Shown in pieces: positions 56,401-64,000 of a stretch of 64,000 nucleotides of DNA. The position numbers and the translations under genes were made by a program. Origin of the DNA: a virus; the IMG/VR virus record IMGVR_UViG_3300028920_001457, positions 1 through 64,000 of that record; one strand, written 5' to 3'. Each line of letters begins with the position of its first letter. The first letter of the stretch is position 1. Under the pieces are notes generated by a model that worked only from the letters and a program-made list of their open reading frames with translations, did not search any database and was not told the origin of the DNA.

Positions 56401-58530
56401 GAAAGAAATAACCGTTATGTCTATGGGTTTGATGTTTATAATGGTGTCCTTTGGCGGGATTCGCCCAACGGTATCTTCCCTGTAAGTGGACGTTACGAAT
56501 CTATGGACGGTGGCAGTGACTATAAGATGGAAACCTATTTCAAGGAAAAAGCCAAGGAACTGCTTGTATCGGGAACAGACCATGTACAGGTGCCTATCGT
56601 ATGGGATGAGCGCCATAAGAACTTATATGTGATATTCAAAGATACTGTACTTGAAGAAAACAATGAGAATATTGTATTTCACGAAGCAAGTAACCGTTGG
56701 ATATGTTTCACTGATATGGACAGGACTTATGACGAGGGGTGGAATCAGATACTTGAATTGGATTGGTGGGTATTATGGGGTTTTGATGGTGGTCTTGGCT
56801 ATAGCTTTGATGAGGACACACGTTTTGCTGTGTTCGATATAGGTGACGGTCTGGGTACGCCAGAAACAGTCAGGGCGTTTGGTTCATTAACTGAATTAAC
56901 GCTGACGGCACTTGCACCCGATATTATTATTGACTCCACACCCGTACCACCGCTTGCGGTAATGCATGTAGAACCACTAGTTCCCGTTCCTATTTCCTCG
57001 TGGATAGATTCGAGCAACGAGAACCCTGCCATAGCCTACGATTGTGACACCATAGGTGAGGTAACAGCAACTGGACAGGCAACAATAACAGCCTATGCCA
57101 AGAGTTCTGAATTACAGACTATCTTAATAAAGATAAACCACATTACCGAATCGTGGTTGCATGTAACAAAAGCCGATGGTGTGTATCTTAGTATCGGACA
57201 AACATTGGTTTCAGGAACGGATGCTTTGCATGATCCGCCATATAAGGATGTTGATTTGTATTTCTTTTCAACAACAGGGGGTAACACTGGGGCAGCACGT
57301 ACCGCACAGGTTATCTTTGAAGATGGTTTTGGTAATTATGAAATTGTAACAGTACATCAGGCTGTCAATCCCACACCCCCGGATGTCACCGTTGGCGTAT
57401 TGGGTGGTGATATATGGCTTACCCTAACAGGAGAGGAAGGGATAGCCACACTTGGCAGTAATAACATAACTGTTAATTTCACCCCCGACCATGGTGATAA
57501 GATAGCAGGACAGTATTATACTGTTTACTGGTCTGCATTTATAACAAGGGATGGTATTTATTCAAATGAATCATGTGGAACGGGTTATTGGTCTAATATA
57601 GAAGATGAGGTGGCTACAAGTGAAACTGCATCTGTTAGTATTCCCGATGCCTCTGTGCCAAGAGTTGGTGACACATTTTATATTTATTTATCGGTTAATT
57701 ATGTTAATATTGAGGATGTGACAATAGACACCCTGTCATTATTAACCATCACACCATTAGTACCCCAAGCCATAGTATCGAACTGCACAATAACAGGAAG
57801 TCCGATATCCTTTACCCATGATGAACTATATGATGCCCCTCTGAACGACGCACAACCATTTGTTGTGCTTAAAGCCCCGGCCACGGCAACCTGTAAGATA
57901 ATCTACATAGAATCATGGCTTAGATTATTCAATTCTCTGGGGGTTGAGTTATTTAACGGGATGACACCCGATTCTGTTGATGCTACTGGCGTGGGTGAAA
58001 CCCTGCGTGTTGTACCCAGAACAGCCAATACGGGCGGTGATAGGGAAGGTACTTATGATGGTGATGGGACGGCAGTGGTATTTCATGTTCAGGAATATGG
58101 CGACATAGGTAAGCTGGTTGTATATCAAGCCCACGCTCCAACCACATTTGAACATGACACCATATATATAAGTTCTACGGGAAGTGCATATCTGAGTTTT
58201 AAATATGGCAGCGTTCAGAGAATTGTCGGAACGGATGTTAGTAATGAGCTAAGTATGTCGTTTTGTATTGAATCGACATTACACGGATGGAACGAACCCT
58301 ATACTTTATATTATAAGGTATTTGTTAAGAAAGCAGCGAGTTCCACTTATTATTACACATGGCTCGCAGAGGGTTCATTTACCTATTATGATGAGATGGG
58401 CATCAGTCTTATTTCCTCGCCCCCCAATAACATATATTTATATGATGATGGTGGTGCGGCTTATCTTGTAACAGACGCAGATACCATTGAAGTATGGGTA
58501 TCGCATGTTAATTTTTGGAGCAGGGCGTAA
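53458..58530 (+). CDS. Giant tail protein (tube/muzzle-like)
   Basis: 1690 aa, mainly beta. The opening (FTDFGLNQDDDLRYVGKGSTPYAMNILKGEDG) resembles tail-stabilisation or muzzle proteins of crAss-like podoviruses. Repeated strand blocks and Ig-like segments are visible after residue about 1150 (VTVGVLGGDIWLTLTGEEG, PPLAVMHVEPLVPVPISSW). Charge is low, with many Asp/Tyr/Thr. It probably forms the tail barrel and its distal end. No tape-measure or lytic motif was seen. Confidence 0.7.
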   Translation: MAKIKDEIIFTDFGLNQDDDLRYVGKGSTPYAMNILKGEDGASGVITNMKGNKLVSYQLGDSNTYFVLGSCYDTLTRNVYYFIFSQPYDTTGSGDYEYDNRLLQFNEDDEEITLIFRDTRNYFGLDPARPMKDPFVLGEWLYFNPITSEPKMIHLTMAYYYTACTYRTVPGYYVYDATDTYLYGDKVSYFGGLFLALAAVAVGETPVTTPAKWDRIGSVYQDESFLQFDSEFRYAFNVIKQPPAHRPICNYATDAERSFNNVKGKVFRFTHRYKYFDNTYSVWGAYSDVMLPPDDESYNGEITGNDISNNYIEVRIPLFSAALIKEIELVFQEVDGNWRCAKVINRRDLDIITDIYYTHDFYNDESYPEIDDTYINTSHDSVPRTANCQEIINKNILTYAYCKEGFNNLDKEDIDVSLTPEPVEFEVGAAVQAYGAFIYDAVGDIVYGWEDDPLNADIVLYAYALIGLNNAFLAGISVGDVFRITVDGTQYHYVLLDADDDSVQDLVVGIVAFLNTIAPNYNAIVDPLDDTYVRLEAGYGVEEISVSQASFHNTGVGEDAAYLIKQRGFKTGAWHPFCIFYYDEALRRWDAQTAKDKTDGAVAWEIDGTVVYVPLLAEYSPTPTGLNVKWVVNWEVNHLPPEGAKYWRWGYAGNTLCSYFIRYIIDDDDPIGDVAVGSAEEPINTTYINIKPLQTLTNTAENDWNKFPNSNIRSYSWESGDRIRFITEAAGANDIGAPLDTIYDYEIIMQDEANHKIYIREFDWAAAGIGAQTLVEIYCPLKGGTETVYYEFGEIMPIIEDSAGNLVHGAPIVANSQDYDLSIAATGVFTTGDVYHILRTPSCPIEDIEAYVHESMWYSDFYDSDDWDKGKTGMETIFNERYLNIVRYSYPYLQNTQINGLSTFDGDNYKPLNDVYGEILRIIEIGDTLKVYQRKKPSSILIGRTEYTDAEGNTTVAISERVLGALRYSTTNYGTEFPESIERNNRYVYGFDVYNGVLWRDSPNGIFPVSGRYESMDGGSDYKMETYFKEKAKELLVSGTDHVQVPIVWDERHKNLYVIFKDTVLEENNENIVFHEASNRWICFTDMDRTYDEGWNQILELDWWVLWGFDGGLGYSFDEDTRFAVFDIGDGLGTPETVRAFGSLTELTLTALAPDIIIDSTPVPPLAVMHVEPLVPVPISSWIDSSNENPAIAYDCDTIGEVTATGQATITAYAKSSELQTILIKINHITESWLHVTKADGVYLSIGQTLVSGTDALHDPPYKDVDLYFFSTTGGNTGAARTAQVIFEDGFGNYEIVTVHQAVNPTPPDVTVGVLGGDIWLTLTGEEGIATLGSNNITVNFTPDHGDKIAGQYYTVYWSAFITRDGIYSNESCGTGYWSNIEDEVATSETASVSIPDASVPRVGDTFYIYLSVNYVNIEDVTIDTLSLLTITPLVPQAIVSNCTITGSPISFTHDELYDAPLNDAQPFVVLKAPATATCKIIYIESWLRLFNSLGVELFNGMTPDSVDATGVGETLRVVPRTANTGGDREGTYDGDGTAVVFHVQEYGDIGKLVVYQAHAPTTFEHDTIYISSTGSAYLSFKYGSVQRIVGTDVSNELSMSFCIESTLHGWNEPYTLYYKVFVKKAASSTYYYTWLAEGSFTYYDEMGISLISSPPNNIYLYDDGGAAYLVTDADTIEVWVSHVNFWSRA

Positions 58531-58546
58531 ATTTTTAGTAATTTTG
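58514..58546 (+). promoter_or_regulatory. Bacteroidetes-type promoter, overlapping the tail gene end
   Basis: TTTG (58514-58517), 21-bp spacer, TAATTTTG (58539-58546). Placed across the stop of the giant gene, upstream of the small fibre-like gene. Confidence 0.65.
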
Positions 58547-58569
58547 CAAAAACTTAATAATAACATAAA

Positions 58570-58989
58570 ATGGCAGTAACAGGAACAATACCGAAACAGG
58601 TTAAGAGAGAAATTGTAGACGCATGGTTGCCAGCCGCAGAAACCACATGGAAGGTTGCATTGCTTGATGATACCTTTGTGTATGACCACACCACACATGT
58701 CACCTATGCTGATGTTAGTGGAGATGAGATTGCTGGGATAGGATATACGGCGGGGGGGGCAACACTTGCAGGTAGGGTTGTGGGTTATGTGGACACGGAT
58801 GACACATACATAGACGCCACGGATACCCAATGGACTACTGCTACATTTGCCAATGTGCAGTATGTGGTAGTCTATGAAACATCCGGCGGGTTAATACGTG
58901 TTATCTATGACCTCGGCACGACACATGATGTAACAGCAGGTACTTTCACTATTCAGTGGAATACTGGGGGGTTAATTAAGGTAGTCTAA
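58570..58989 (+). CDS. Small beta-rich tail-fibre-like protein
   Basis: 139 aa. Strand-rich, Thr/Asp/Gly-containing chain (YADVSGDEIAGIGYTAGGATLAGRVV, FTIQWNTGGLIKVV) typical of small phage tail components. Similar proteins in phages precede adhesins. No enzymatic motif. Confidence 0.65.
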   Translation: MAVTGTIPKQVKREIVDAWLPAAETTWKVALLDDTFVYDHTTHVTYADVSGDEIAGIGYTAGGATLAGRVVGYVDTDDTYIDATDTQWTTATFANVQYVVVYETSGGLIRVIYDLGTTHDVTAGTFTIQWNTGGLIKVV

Positions 58990-59002
58990 AAATTATTCGG
59001 TT

Positions 59003-60040
59003 ATGCAGAAGGACAATATCTGTAGATCATCAGAATTCCATATGGATGAAGGTGATGTTTTACACCTCAGATTCCTCGATGAAACCTTTCAGCCAATAGA
59101 GTTTATGTTGGCTTCAAGCGGGGATAATGATAATATTGATGAAGTACCTGATGCGCCTACTGCATTAGCCGCAAGTGATATAACAGATAGTAGCTTTTAT
59201 GCTAACTGGAATTATCAGGAAAACACGCTTGGGTTCTATCTTGATGTTTCAACAGCAAGTGATTTCAGTTCTTTTGTTGTGGGATACGAGGATTTGGATG
59301 TCGGGTTGGTTAATGAATATAGTGTTGTGGGATTGGGTGATGCTATTCCATATTATTATCGTTTAAGAGCATATAATGATATAGGCACAAGCGTGAATTC
59401 TAATATAATCACCCTGACAACTGCATGTGAGGTAATAACTGATTTCGATGGTAATGTATATACTTATGTGACAATAGGAACACAACAGTGGTTGGTTGAA
59501 AATCTACAGACAACACATTATAATGATGGCACGGCAATTCCAAATTTGACATTAAACGCTGATTGGATCGCAGAAGACGGTACACCGGGACATGATGGTG
59601 CATATTGTTGGTATGATAATGATGCTGTTACCTATGCTGATTATGGGTGTTTATATAATTGGTATGCGGTAGATAATGCACATGGGTTTGCGGTGGTAGG
59701 TTGGCGAATTCCCACTAATGCAGATATGACAACATTATCTGATTATTTGGGGGGATTGTTGGGTACTGGGGGTGAATTAAAAGAAACTGGCACGGTGCAT
59801 TGGAACAGTCCGAATACAGGAGCAACTAACGAAACGGGGTTTACGGCTCTTCCAGGTGGCTTGCGGGCGGTGGCTGGTGCATTCTCTAACATTGGAGTTA
59901 GTGGACATTGGTGGTCGTCCACGGAAGTTGATGCTGGAAATGCATGGCTTCGTTATTTGACTGCTCCTGATGATGATATTATTGTTAATAGTGTTGCTAA
60001 ATATGCTGGTTATTCGGTTAAATGTATGAGAGATGTATAA
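59003..60040 (+). CDS. Tail adhesin with fibronectin-type III and FISUMP domains
   Basis: 345 aa. A short N-terminal attachment part, an Fn3-like domain (about 50-135: PTALAASDITDSSFYANWNY...YYRLRAYNDIGTSVNS) and a FISUMP domain (about 150-343): FDGNVYTYVTIGTQQWLVENL, GYCWYDND-like, YGCLYNWYAVD, GWRIPTNADMTTL, LPGGLR, WWSSTE and YSVKCMRDV. The FISUMP fold is seen in surface proteins of Bacteroidetes and Fibrobacteres; here it would bind a host glycan or protein. Confidence 0.85.
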   Translation: MQKDNICRSSEFHMDEGDVLHLRFLDETFQPIEFMLASSGDNDNIDEVPDAPTALAASDITDSSFYANWNYQENTLGFYLDVSTASDFSSFVVGYEDLDVGLVNEYSVVGLGDAIPYYYRLRAYNDIGTSVNSNIITLTTACEVITDFDGNVYTYVTIGTQQWLVENLQTTHYNDGTAIPNLTLNADWIAEDGTPGHDGAYCWYDNDAVTYADYGCLYNWYAVDNAHGFAVVGWRIPTNADMTTLSDYLGGLLGTGGELKETGTVHWNSPNTGATNETGFTALPGGLRAVAGAFSNIGVSGHWWSSTEVDAGNAWLRYLTAPDDDIIVNSVAKYAGYSVKCMRDV

Positions 60041-60076
60041 AACATTAATATATGGCAAGAGAGTATCAAATAATGA

Positions 60077-60754
60077 ATGAGAATTATGGGACGACCCAAT
60101 AGTGGATTAAATATTGGTGGTATTTATAAAATACAATCTATAATAAAGCCCGATAGGGTTTATATTGGTAGTGCTGTTAATTTCAGGCATAGAAGGAATA
60201 TACATTTCAGAACTCTAAGAAAAAACAAGCATAAAAATCCCAAGTTACAGGCTCATTATAATAAGTATGGGGGAAAAGACTTGGTGTTTTCAATTCTTGT
60301 TGTTTGTGATATAAAATATATTACTCCCGAAGGTGGGGTTATTTGGCTTGAACAATTTTTTCTTGATGCCTATAAACCCTGGTTCAATATTGCCAAAATT
60401 GCAGGGAGTAGTTTGGGCGTTAAGAGATCGGATAAAACCAAGGCGCTGCTTAGTAGAATAAAGGGGAATAAGACCGATGAAGAAAAAAGGAAATGTGGGG
60501 AACATAATATAGGACGAATACCGTGGAATAAGGGGATGAAATTTGGGAAGCAAAGTCCTGAATTAGTGGAAAAACGAGTAGCCCCGATGCGGGGGAGGAA
60601 AAGACCACCTTTTTCGCAGGAATGGAGAGATAATTTAAGTAAATCCCACATGGGGCACAAACAACCCCAAGGGGTATTAGATAAAAGATCAAAGGCGATG
60701 AAATTAGTTTGGGCAAAAAAGAAAGAATTAGAGAATAAGGAGGCTGTGGCATGA
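60077..60754 (+). CDS. GIY-YIG homing endonuclease with NUMOD3 repeats
   Basis: 225 aa from 60077; an ATG at 60086 is also possible. GIYKIQSIIKPDRVYIGSAVNFRHR is the GIY-YIG core (the second motif reads Y-I-G) with Arg and Glu of WLEQFFLDAYKPWFNI. C-terminal repeats (SRIKGNKTDEEKRK, GRIPWNKGMKFGKQ, SKSHMGHKQPQG) are NUMOD3-type DNA-binding segments. Free-standing between tail genes, with a 4-bp overlap to the next gene. Confidence 0.9.
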   Translation: MRIMGRPNSGLNIGGIYKIQSIIKPDRVYIGSAVNFRHRRNIHFRTLRKNKHKNPKLQAHYNKYGGKDLVFSILVVCDIKYITPEGGVIWLEQFFLDAYKPWFNIAKIAGSSLGVKRSDKTKALLSRIKGNKTDEEKRKCGEHNIGRIPWNKGMKFGKQSPELVEKRVAPMRGRKRPPFSQEWRDNLSKSHMGHKQPQGVLDKRSKAMKLVWAKKKELENKEAVA

Positions 60755-61341
60755 GAGAGTACGAACTTGTCGCTACAAAAACCGGCTCGCACTACCTATT
60801 ACTGGGGCTCGACAATTCAGAATTATGCGGGTTTCGCCTCCAGATGTGGATTACCCACTACAACCCAAGAGCCGTGGACTGGGCACAAAAAATGGGACTC
60901 AATTTTTGTTCATTTCTTGGAGGCGATGTGTGGGTGCATAATGATGAAACAGCAGACAGGTGTAATCTTTTTGGTGAGAAGCGGGATTGTATCATTGGCG
61001 TGGTGTCTAATGAACAGCCATTGACTATTAAGTTATATGATTCCTTGGGCGTTCATAGTGATGATTCATGGGAGGTCACTTCTATAACCATACCTGCCAC
61101 ATCCAACTATCCTGATGGCATGAGTTCAAGGATACCATTAGAGCAGTTTAAGAAGCGCAAGGGTGTTTGGGAGGCTAAGTTTCTGAGGAACATGAAAAGT
61201 ACCGACAGCACATCAAGGGTTTTGGATGCTTTACGGGGGGAGCCGCTCAAGGGCTATGAGCTATATATGACATTAAAAAACACTAATACAGAACAGGTAA
61301 AGCTGTTTAAGGTAACAACAAATATGACAGTAGCACGATAA
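60751..61341 (+). CDS. Probable tail or virion protein
   Basis: 196 aa. Not recognised. Strand-rich N-terminal half (YLLLGLDNSELCGFRLQMWITH, VWVHNDETADRC) and a charged second half with SSRIPLEQFKKRKGVWEAKF. Next to internal virion genes. Confidence 0.55.
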   Translation: MREYELVATKTGSHYLLLGLDNSELCGFRLQMWITHYNPRAVDWAQKMGLNFCSFLGGDVWVHNDETADRCNLFGEKRDCIIGVVSNEQPLTIKLYDSLGVHSDDSWEVTSITIPATSNYPDGMSSRIPLEQFKKRKGVWEAKFLRNMKSTDSTSRVLDALRGEPLKGYELYMTLKNTNTEQVKLFKVTTNMTVAR

Positions 61342-61345
61342 TGAT

Positions 61346-61353
61346 TAACTTTG
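61346..61353 (+). promoter_or_regulatory. Promoter -7 box
   Basis: TAACTTTG at 61346-61353, 17 bp before the 237-aa gene; no -33 TTTG. Confidence 0.45.
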
Positions 61354-61370
61354 TAAATTAAAATATAACG

Positions 61371-62084
61371 ATGGCAGGTGAAAAAACAGGTATATTGAGT
61401 TCATTACTTGGCGGGTTGAGTCCATTGGGAGTAATAGCGGGTTTAGCGCCGAGTGTTTTGCAGGGCATCTTCAGTGGTATTGGGTTGGGAAGAACATCAG
61501 CACAATTCAATAGACAAAAAGCCAATCGTCCCGGATACGAAATTCCTGAAGAACTCTATCAAAACTTAGAGGCCGCAAAACTATTGGGTGCACAGAAGGC
61601 ACCTGGTTATGCATCACAGTTATCTGAGATACGACAGGCGAGTGCGAGGGAATATGGTAGGAGAGAGCGTGGTGCTATAAGTTCCAATGCCCTTATGGCA
61701 GGTGACATTTATCAAAAAGAACTTGATGCTATACAGGGACTTGCACGTATGAATGAAGAATGGGCGGCAAAACAAGCACAAAACATAAATTTGGCAAGGG
61801 GGGCTATTGGCGAACAGAAATTACAAAAACAGTCATGGGAGAGTCTTATTCCATGGCAGACAGAGATGAACAGACTTGGTGAACAGAAAGCGTCCTATAT
61901 GCAGGGTTTGATGGGTGCGTTACAGGGACTTGGACAGAATGTCACGGATTTGTATGGAACAAAGTCTTTCACGGATTTTTATAAGGGTTTGTATCCACAG
62001 GGCGGTGCGGGTGGCTCAGGTGACATTACGAAAAATTTTGCTGACATATTGAGTTTGGCACAAAGATTTGGAAATTTTAGATAA
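61371..62084 (+). CDS. Internal virion / ejection-type protein
   Basis: 237 aa. Hydrophobic Gly-rich N-terminus (ILSSLLGGLSPLGVIAGLAPSVLQGIFSGIGLG) and a long Gln/Glu/Ala-rich helical body. This is the layout of small ejection proteins that are stored in the head and inserted into the host envelope. Ends 2 bp before the next ATG. Confidence 0.65.
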   Translation: MAGEKTGILSSLLGGLSPLGVIAGLAPSVLQGIFSGIGLGRTSAQFNRQKANRPGYEIPEELYQNLEAAKLLGAQKAPGYASQLSEIRQASAREYGRRERGAISSNALMAGDIYQKELDAIQGLARMNEEWAAKQAQNINLARGAIGEQKLQKQSWESLIPWQTEMNRLGEQKASYMQGLMGALQGLGQNVTDLYGTKSFTDFYKGLYPQGGAGGSGDITKNFADILSLAQRFGNFR

Positions 62085-62085
62085 T

Positions 62086-63435
62086 ATGGCAGACACACCG
62101 ATTTTATATACGGGAAAGGGCATATCAACACAGTTTCCACAGGACACAGGACAGACAACGAAAAGACTGTCTGACTTTATTACCCGTGCCGAGAAGATAC
62201 GGTATGATACTTTCCGTCAGAAAAAACAAGAATTTTTAGAAAATCTGCAAGTAGAACCCGCCTTTTTTATATCCCAAGCGGCACAGGAGGCACAAGCTAA
62301 AACACTAAAAGAATATAATGATAAGTGGTCACAAAGATATAAAGAGTCGGGATATAATCTATCCCCAGATGAAGAAATGCAGATGATAGCAGATAAAAAT
62401 TATCTTCAATTACAACAAAATGATCTATTGGCACATCAGGAAAGATGGATGGAACATGCGAAATTAGTGGAGGCTGACAGGCGCAATTATTATAACGGAA
62501 ATGCTTTCTGGGAAAAAAACACAAATGATTTTTTTGATACAGGACGATATGAGGCGACCCACATACCAATAAAACCTAAAGACTTTGCTGGTTTCTTACA
62601 AAAAGAAAGTGCGGCACGGGAGACAAAATACCCCATGGGAACAAAACGAATAGAGGGGAAAGATTGGCCTATTTATACTAATTTGATAGATGAAGGCTAT
62701 GGTGAAAACGGGTTGGTGAATAATCCCAATGACGGTGTGTCTGAGCTTATAAGACAGAGTGCTTTTAAAGATGAACAAGCTACGTTGGGTATGTTAGAAG
62801 ATTGGGCTGAACTTGATGATACAGAGAAAGCACGGTGGTTTGTTGATGAAGACAAAAGTGGTGATATAAGCAGGACAGAAAAAGAAAATGGTATTGTGCG
62901 TTGGGCAATAAACAATCCGCGCTATCGTGAACAGGCACGTATAGAGAGTAGTTATGCACCAAGGAATGTATCGCAACCAAAGACAGCCAAACGCACACCA
63001 ATGGTTATTCATGGCAAACAAGTCACTGTATATCCCGCCAAAAAAAGAACAGAACCAATAAGGTATGTGGATGGTGAAAATAAGAGGACAGGACTTTATT
63101 CTTTTGGGGGTTCTACTGTACTGACTGACATTCCCACCGATGGTGCTATTCTATTAAGAGGGTCTGCGGGGGTTAAATTACGTGGTGGCGGTAATATAAC
63201 TGGTCAGTTAGTGGATTATGATATTAACAATAACACACTAATAGTAAGGACGACAACTGGTATTCCTTCACAAAACATAGACCCCAAACAACTTGTGGAA
63301 ATACCACTGGCTAATGTTTTGGATAGTGAGAACCTACCTATATTAGATGAAAATGGAAGGGAAATAACGATAGCTGAACTAAGGGGGAAGGAAAAACCCG
63401 CCGAGAGAATGAGAAGATTGGCAGAAGGTAAATAA
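62086..63435 (+). CDS. Virion-associated protein of unknown function
   Basis: 449 aa from the ATG at 62086. Helical N-terminal half rich in Gln/Lys/Glu (QAKTLKEYNDKWSQRYKESG) and a beta-rich second half (GKQVTVYPAKKRTEPIRYVDGE, SFGGSTVLTDIPTDGAILLRGSAG). Not recognised; placement with ejection-type genes suggests a cargo or tail-tip part. Confidence 0.6.
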   Translation: MADTPILYTGKGISTQFPQDTGQTTKRLSDFITRAEKIRYDTFRQKKQEFLENLQVEPAFFISQAAQEAQAKTLKEYNDKWSQRYKESGYNLSPDEEMQMIADKNYLQLQQNDLLAHQERWMEHAKLVEADRRNYYNGNAFWEKNTNDFFDTGRYEATHIPIKPKDFAGFLQKESAARETKYPMGTKRIEGKDWPIYTNLIDEGYGENGLVNNPNDGVSELIRQSAFKDEQATLGMLEDWAELDDTEKARWFVDEDKSGDISRTEKENGIVRWAINNPRYREQARIESSYAPRNVSQPKTAKRTPMVIHGKQVTVYPAKKRTEPIRYVDGENKRTGLYSFGGSTVLTDIPTDGAILLRGSAGVKLRGGGNITGQLVDYDINNNTLIVRTTTGIPSQNIDPKQLVEIPLANVLDSENLPILDENGREITIAELRGKEKPAERMRRLAEGK

Positions 63436-63436
63436 C

Positions 63437-64000
63437 ATGGAAGATAAAATTACTGAACTATATAATATTTTAAATGATTCCAAGGAATTTGGTGGCATAT
63501 ACAAAACCCCCGAAGAACTTCGCAATATACTTTCTGATGAAACAAAAGTAGGTGAATTCTATAATATTTTAAATGATTCAGAAGAATTTGGTGGTATATT
63601 TCCTGATTTAGAAACATTCAAGAGTGCTTTCCCCGTAAAAAAAAAAGAACTTTCTTTCTTGGATATTGTTACGACTGCATCAGGCAAAGAACCACTTCCA
63701 TTTTTAGGACAATCAAAAGCATCATCAAATCAACCACAACCATCACCATTAACCGATAAGGGGTCTTATGGCGGTGATATTCTTGAGCGCATAGGGGCGG
63801 GTGCTATTGATATAGCAACATCAGCACCAAGTCAGTTAAGTTTTGCAAAGAGAATATTGGATATACCCAAGAAGATAGCTGTCAAGGAACTCGAAATGCT
63901 TGGACTATCCAAGGAAAATGCAGAAAAAGTATCTGGTTTCATTCCCTATCTCAAGCCACCCGCCATTAGTGCGGGGGTGAATATATCTAACGAAGCATGG
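63437..64000 (+). CDS. Large virion protein, N-terminal part (runs off the right edge)
   Basis: 188 codons present, open at the edge, starting ATG at 63437, one bp after the previous stop. Two near-identical 30-residue repeats open the chain: LYNILNDSKEFGGIYKTPEE and FYNILNDSEEFGGIFPDLET. A Ser/Pro/Gln linker and a Gly/Ala region (GAGAIDIATSAPS) follow. Such repeat-headed giant proteins are injected cargo in crAss-like phages; this is inference. Confidence 0.7.
   Translation, partial: MEDKITELYNILNDSKEFGGIYKTPEELRNILSDETKVGEFYNILNDSEEFGGIFPDLETFKSAFPVKKKELSFLDIVTTASGKEPLPFLGQSKASSNQPQPSPLTDKGSYGGDILERIGAGAIDIATSAPSQLSFAKRILDIPKKIAVKELEMLGLSKENAEKVSGFIPYLKPPAISAGVNISNEAW

Noticed and set aside
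59003-60040. Diversity-generating retroelement at the FISUMP adhesin
   Set aside because: No reverse transcriptase gene and no template repeat of the adhesin 3-prime end were seen in the window.
1-64000. CRISPR array
   Set aside because: Repeats seen are iteron-like (10 bp), a 21-bp duplication and leader motifs; none has regular spacers.

Overview
The window is a stretch of a large, AT-rich, tailed double-stranded DNA phage that infects a member of the Bacteroidetes. The host group is inferred from four things. Promoters fit the Bacteroidetes pattern TTTG, 19-21 bp, TAnnTTTG. Most starts lack a Shine-Dalgarno and follow an A-rich leader. A DUF4373-type replication protein is present. The tail adhesin carries a FISUMP-type (Fibrobacter succinogenes major paralogous) domain. 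The virion module (836-aa TerL, 783-aa portal, Glu-rich scaffold, 484-aa major capsid protein, three short adaptor-like proteins, one 1690-aa tail protein, no tape measure seen) fits a podovirus-like and possibly crAss-like phage. No RNA polymerase or DNA polymerase gene lies in the window, so that placement is inference.

Layout. From 1 to 28.2 kb everything reads leftward. 1-8.1 kb is a glycan-type cluster: the start of a DegT aminotransferase, a hexapeptide acyltransferase, three paralogous glycosyltransferase-like proteins, two ATP-grasp proteins, a WbqC-like protein, a methyltransferase, a formyltransferase, a radical SAM/SPASM enzyme and a GT25 glycosyltransferase. GroES and nucleic-acid genes follow (OB-fold protein, Holliday-junction-resolvase-like nuclease, DnaA-C-like protein, NinG-like protein). 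12.3-23.7 kb holds about 40 very small genes, including an endonuclease VII-type HNH protein, a lipoprotein glucosaminidase-like lysin, a winged-helix protein and several one-helix membrane proteins too short for ordinary ORF calling. 23.8-28.2 kb has a DNA methyltransferase, an SSB-like protein and a DUF4373 replication protein that ends inside an iteron-like array.

At 28.2-28.4 kb the strands diverge. Rightward genes then run to the end, except for a leftward exonuclease unit at 29.9-31.1 kb. 28.4-38.2 kb holds small genes, a GT2 glycosyltransferase, a Tat-signal protein, an AP2/HNH endonuclease, two paralogous Thr/Asp-rich proteins, and a 584-aa protein whose leader carries three copies of a covarying RNA motif. 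38.29-40.59 kb is an array of 24 tRNA genes. With a further tRNA at 29.3 kb these carry anticodons for all 20 amino acids. The array is split by two, and preceded by one, short promoter-to-terminator transcription units. 40.6-64 kb is the late region: terminase, portal, scaffold, capsid, adaptors, the giant tail protein, adhesins and internal virion proteins, invaded by HNH and GIY-YIG homing endonucleases.

Likely logic: leftward genes handle takeover, replication and surface-glycan change; the rightward tRNA set supports translation of rightward late genes. The most novel parts are the RNA motif with its adjacent 584-aa protein, the promoter-terminator cassettes in the tRNA array, and the glycan cluster.
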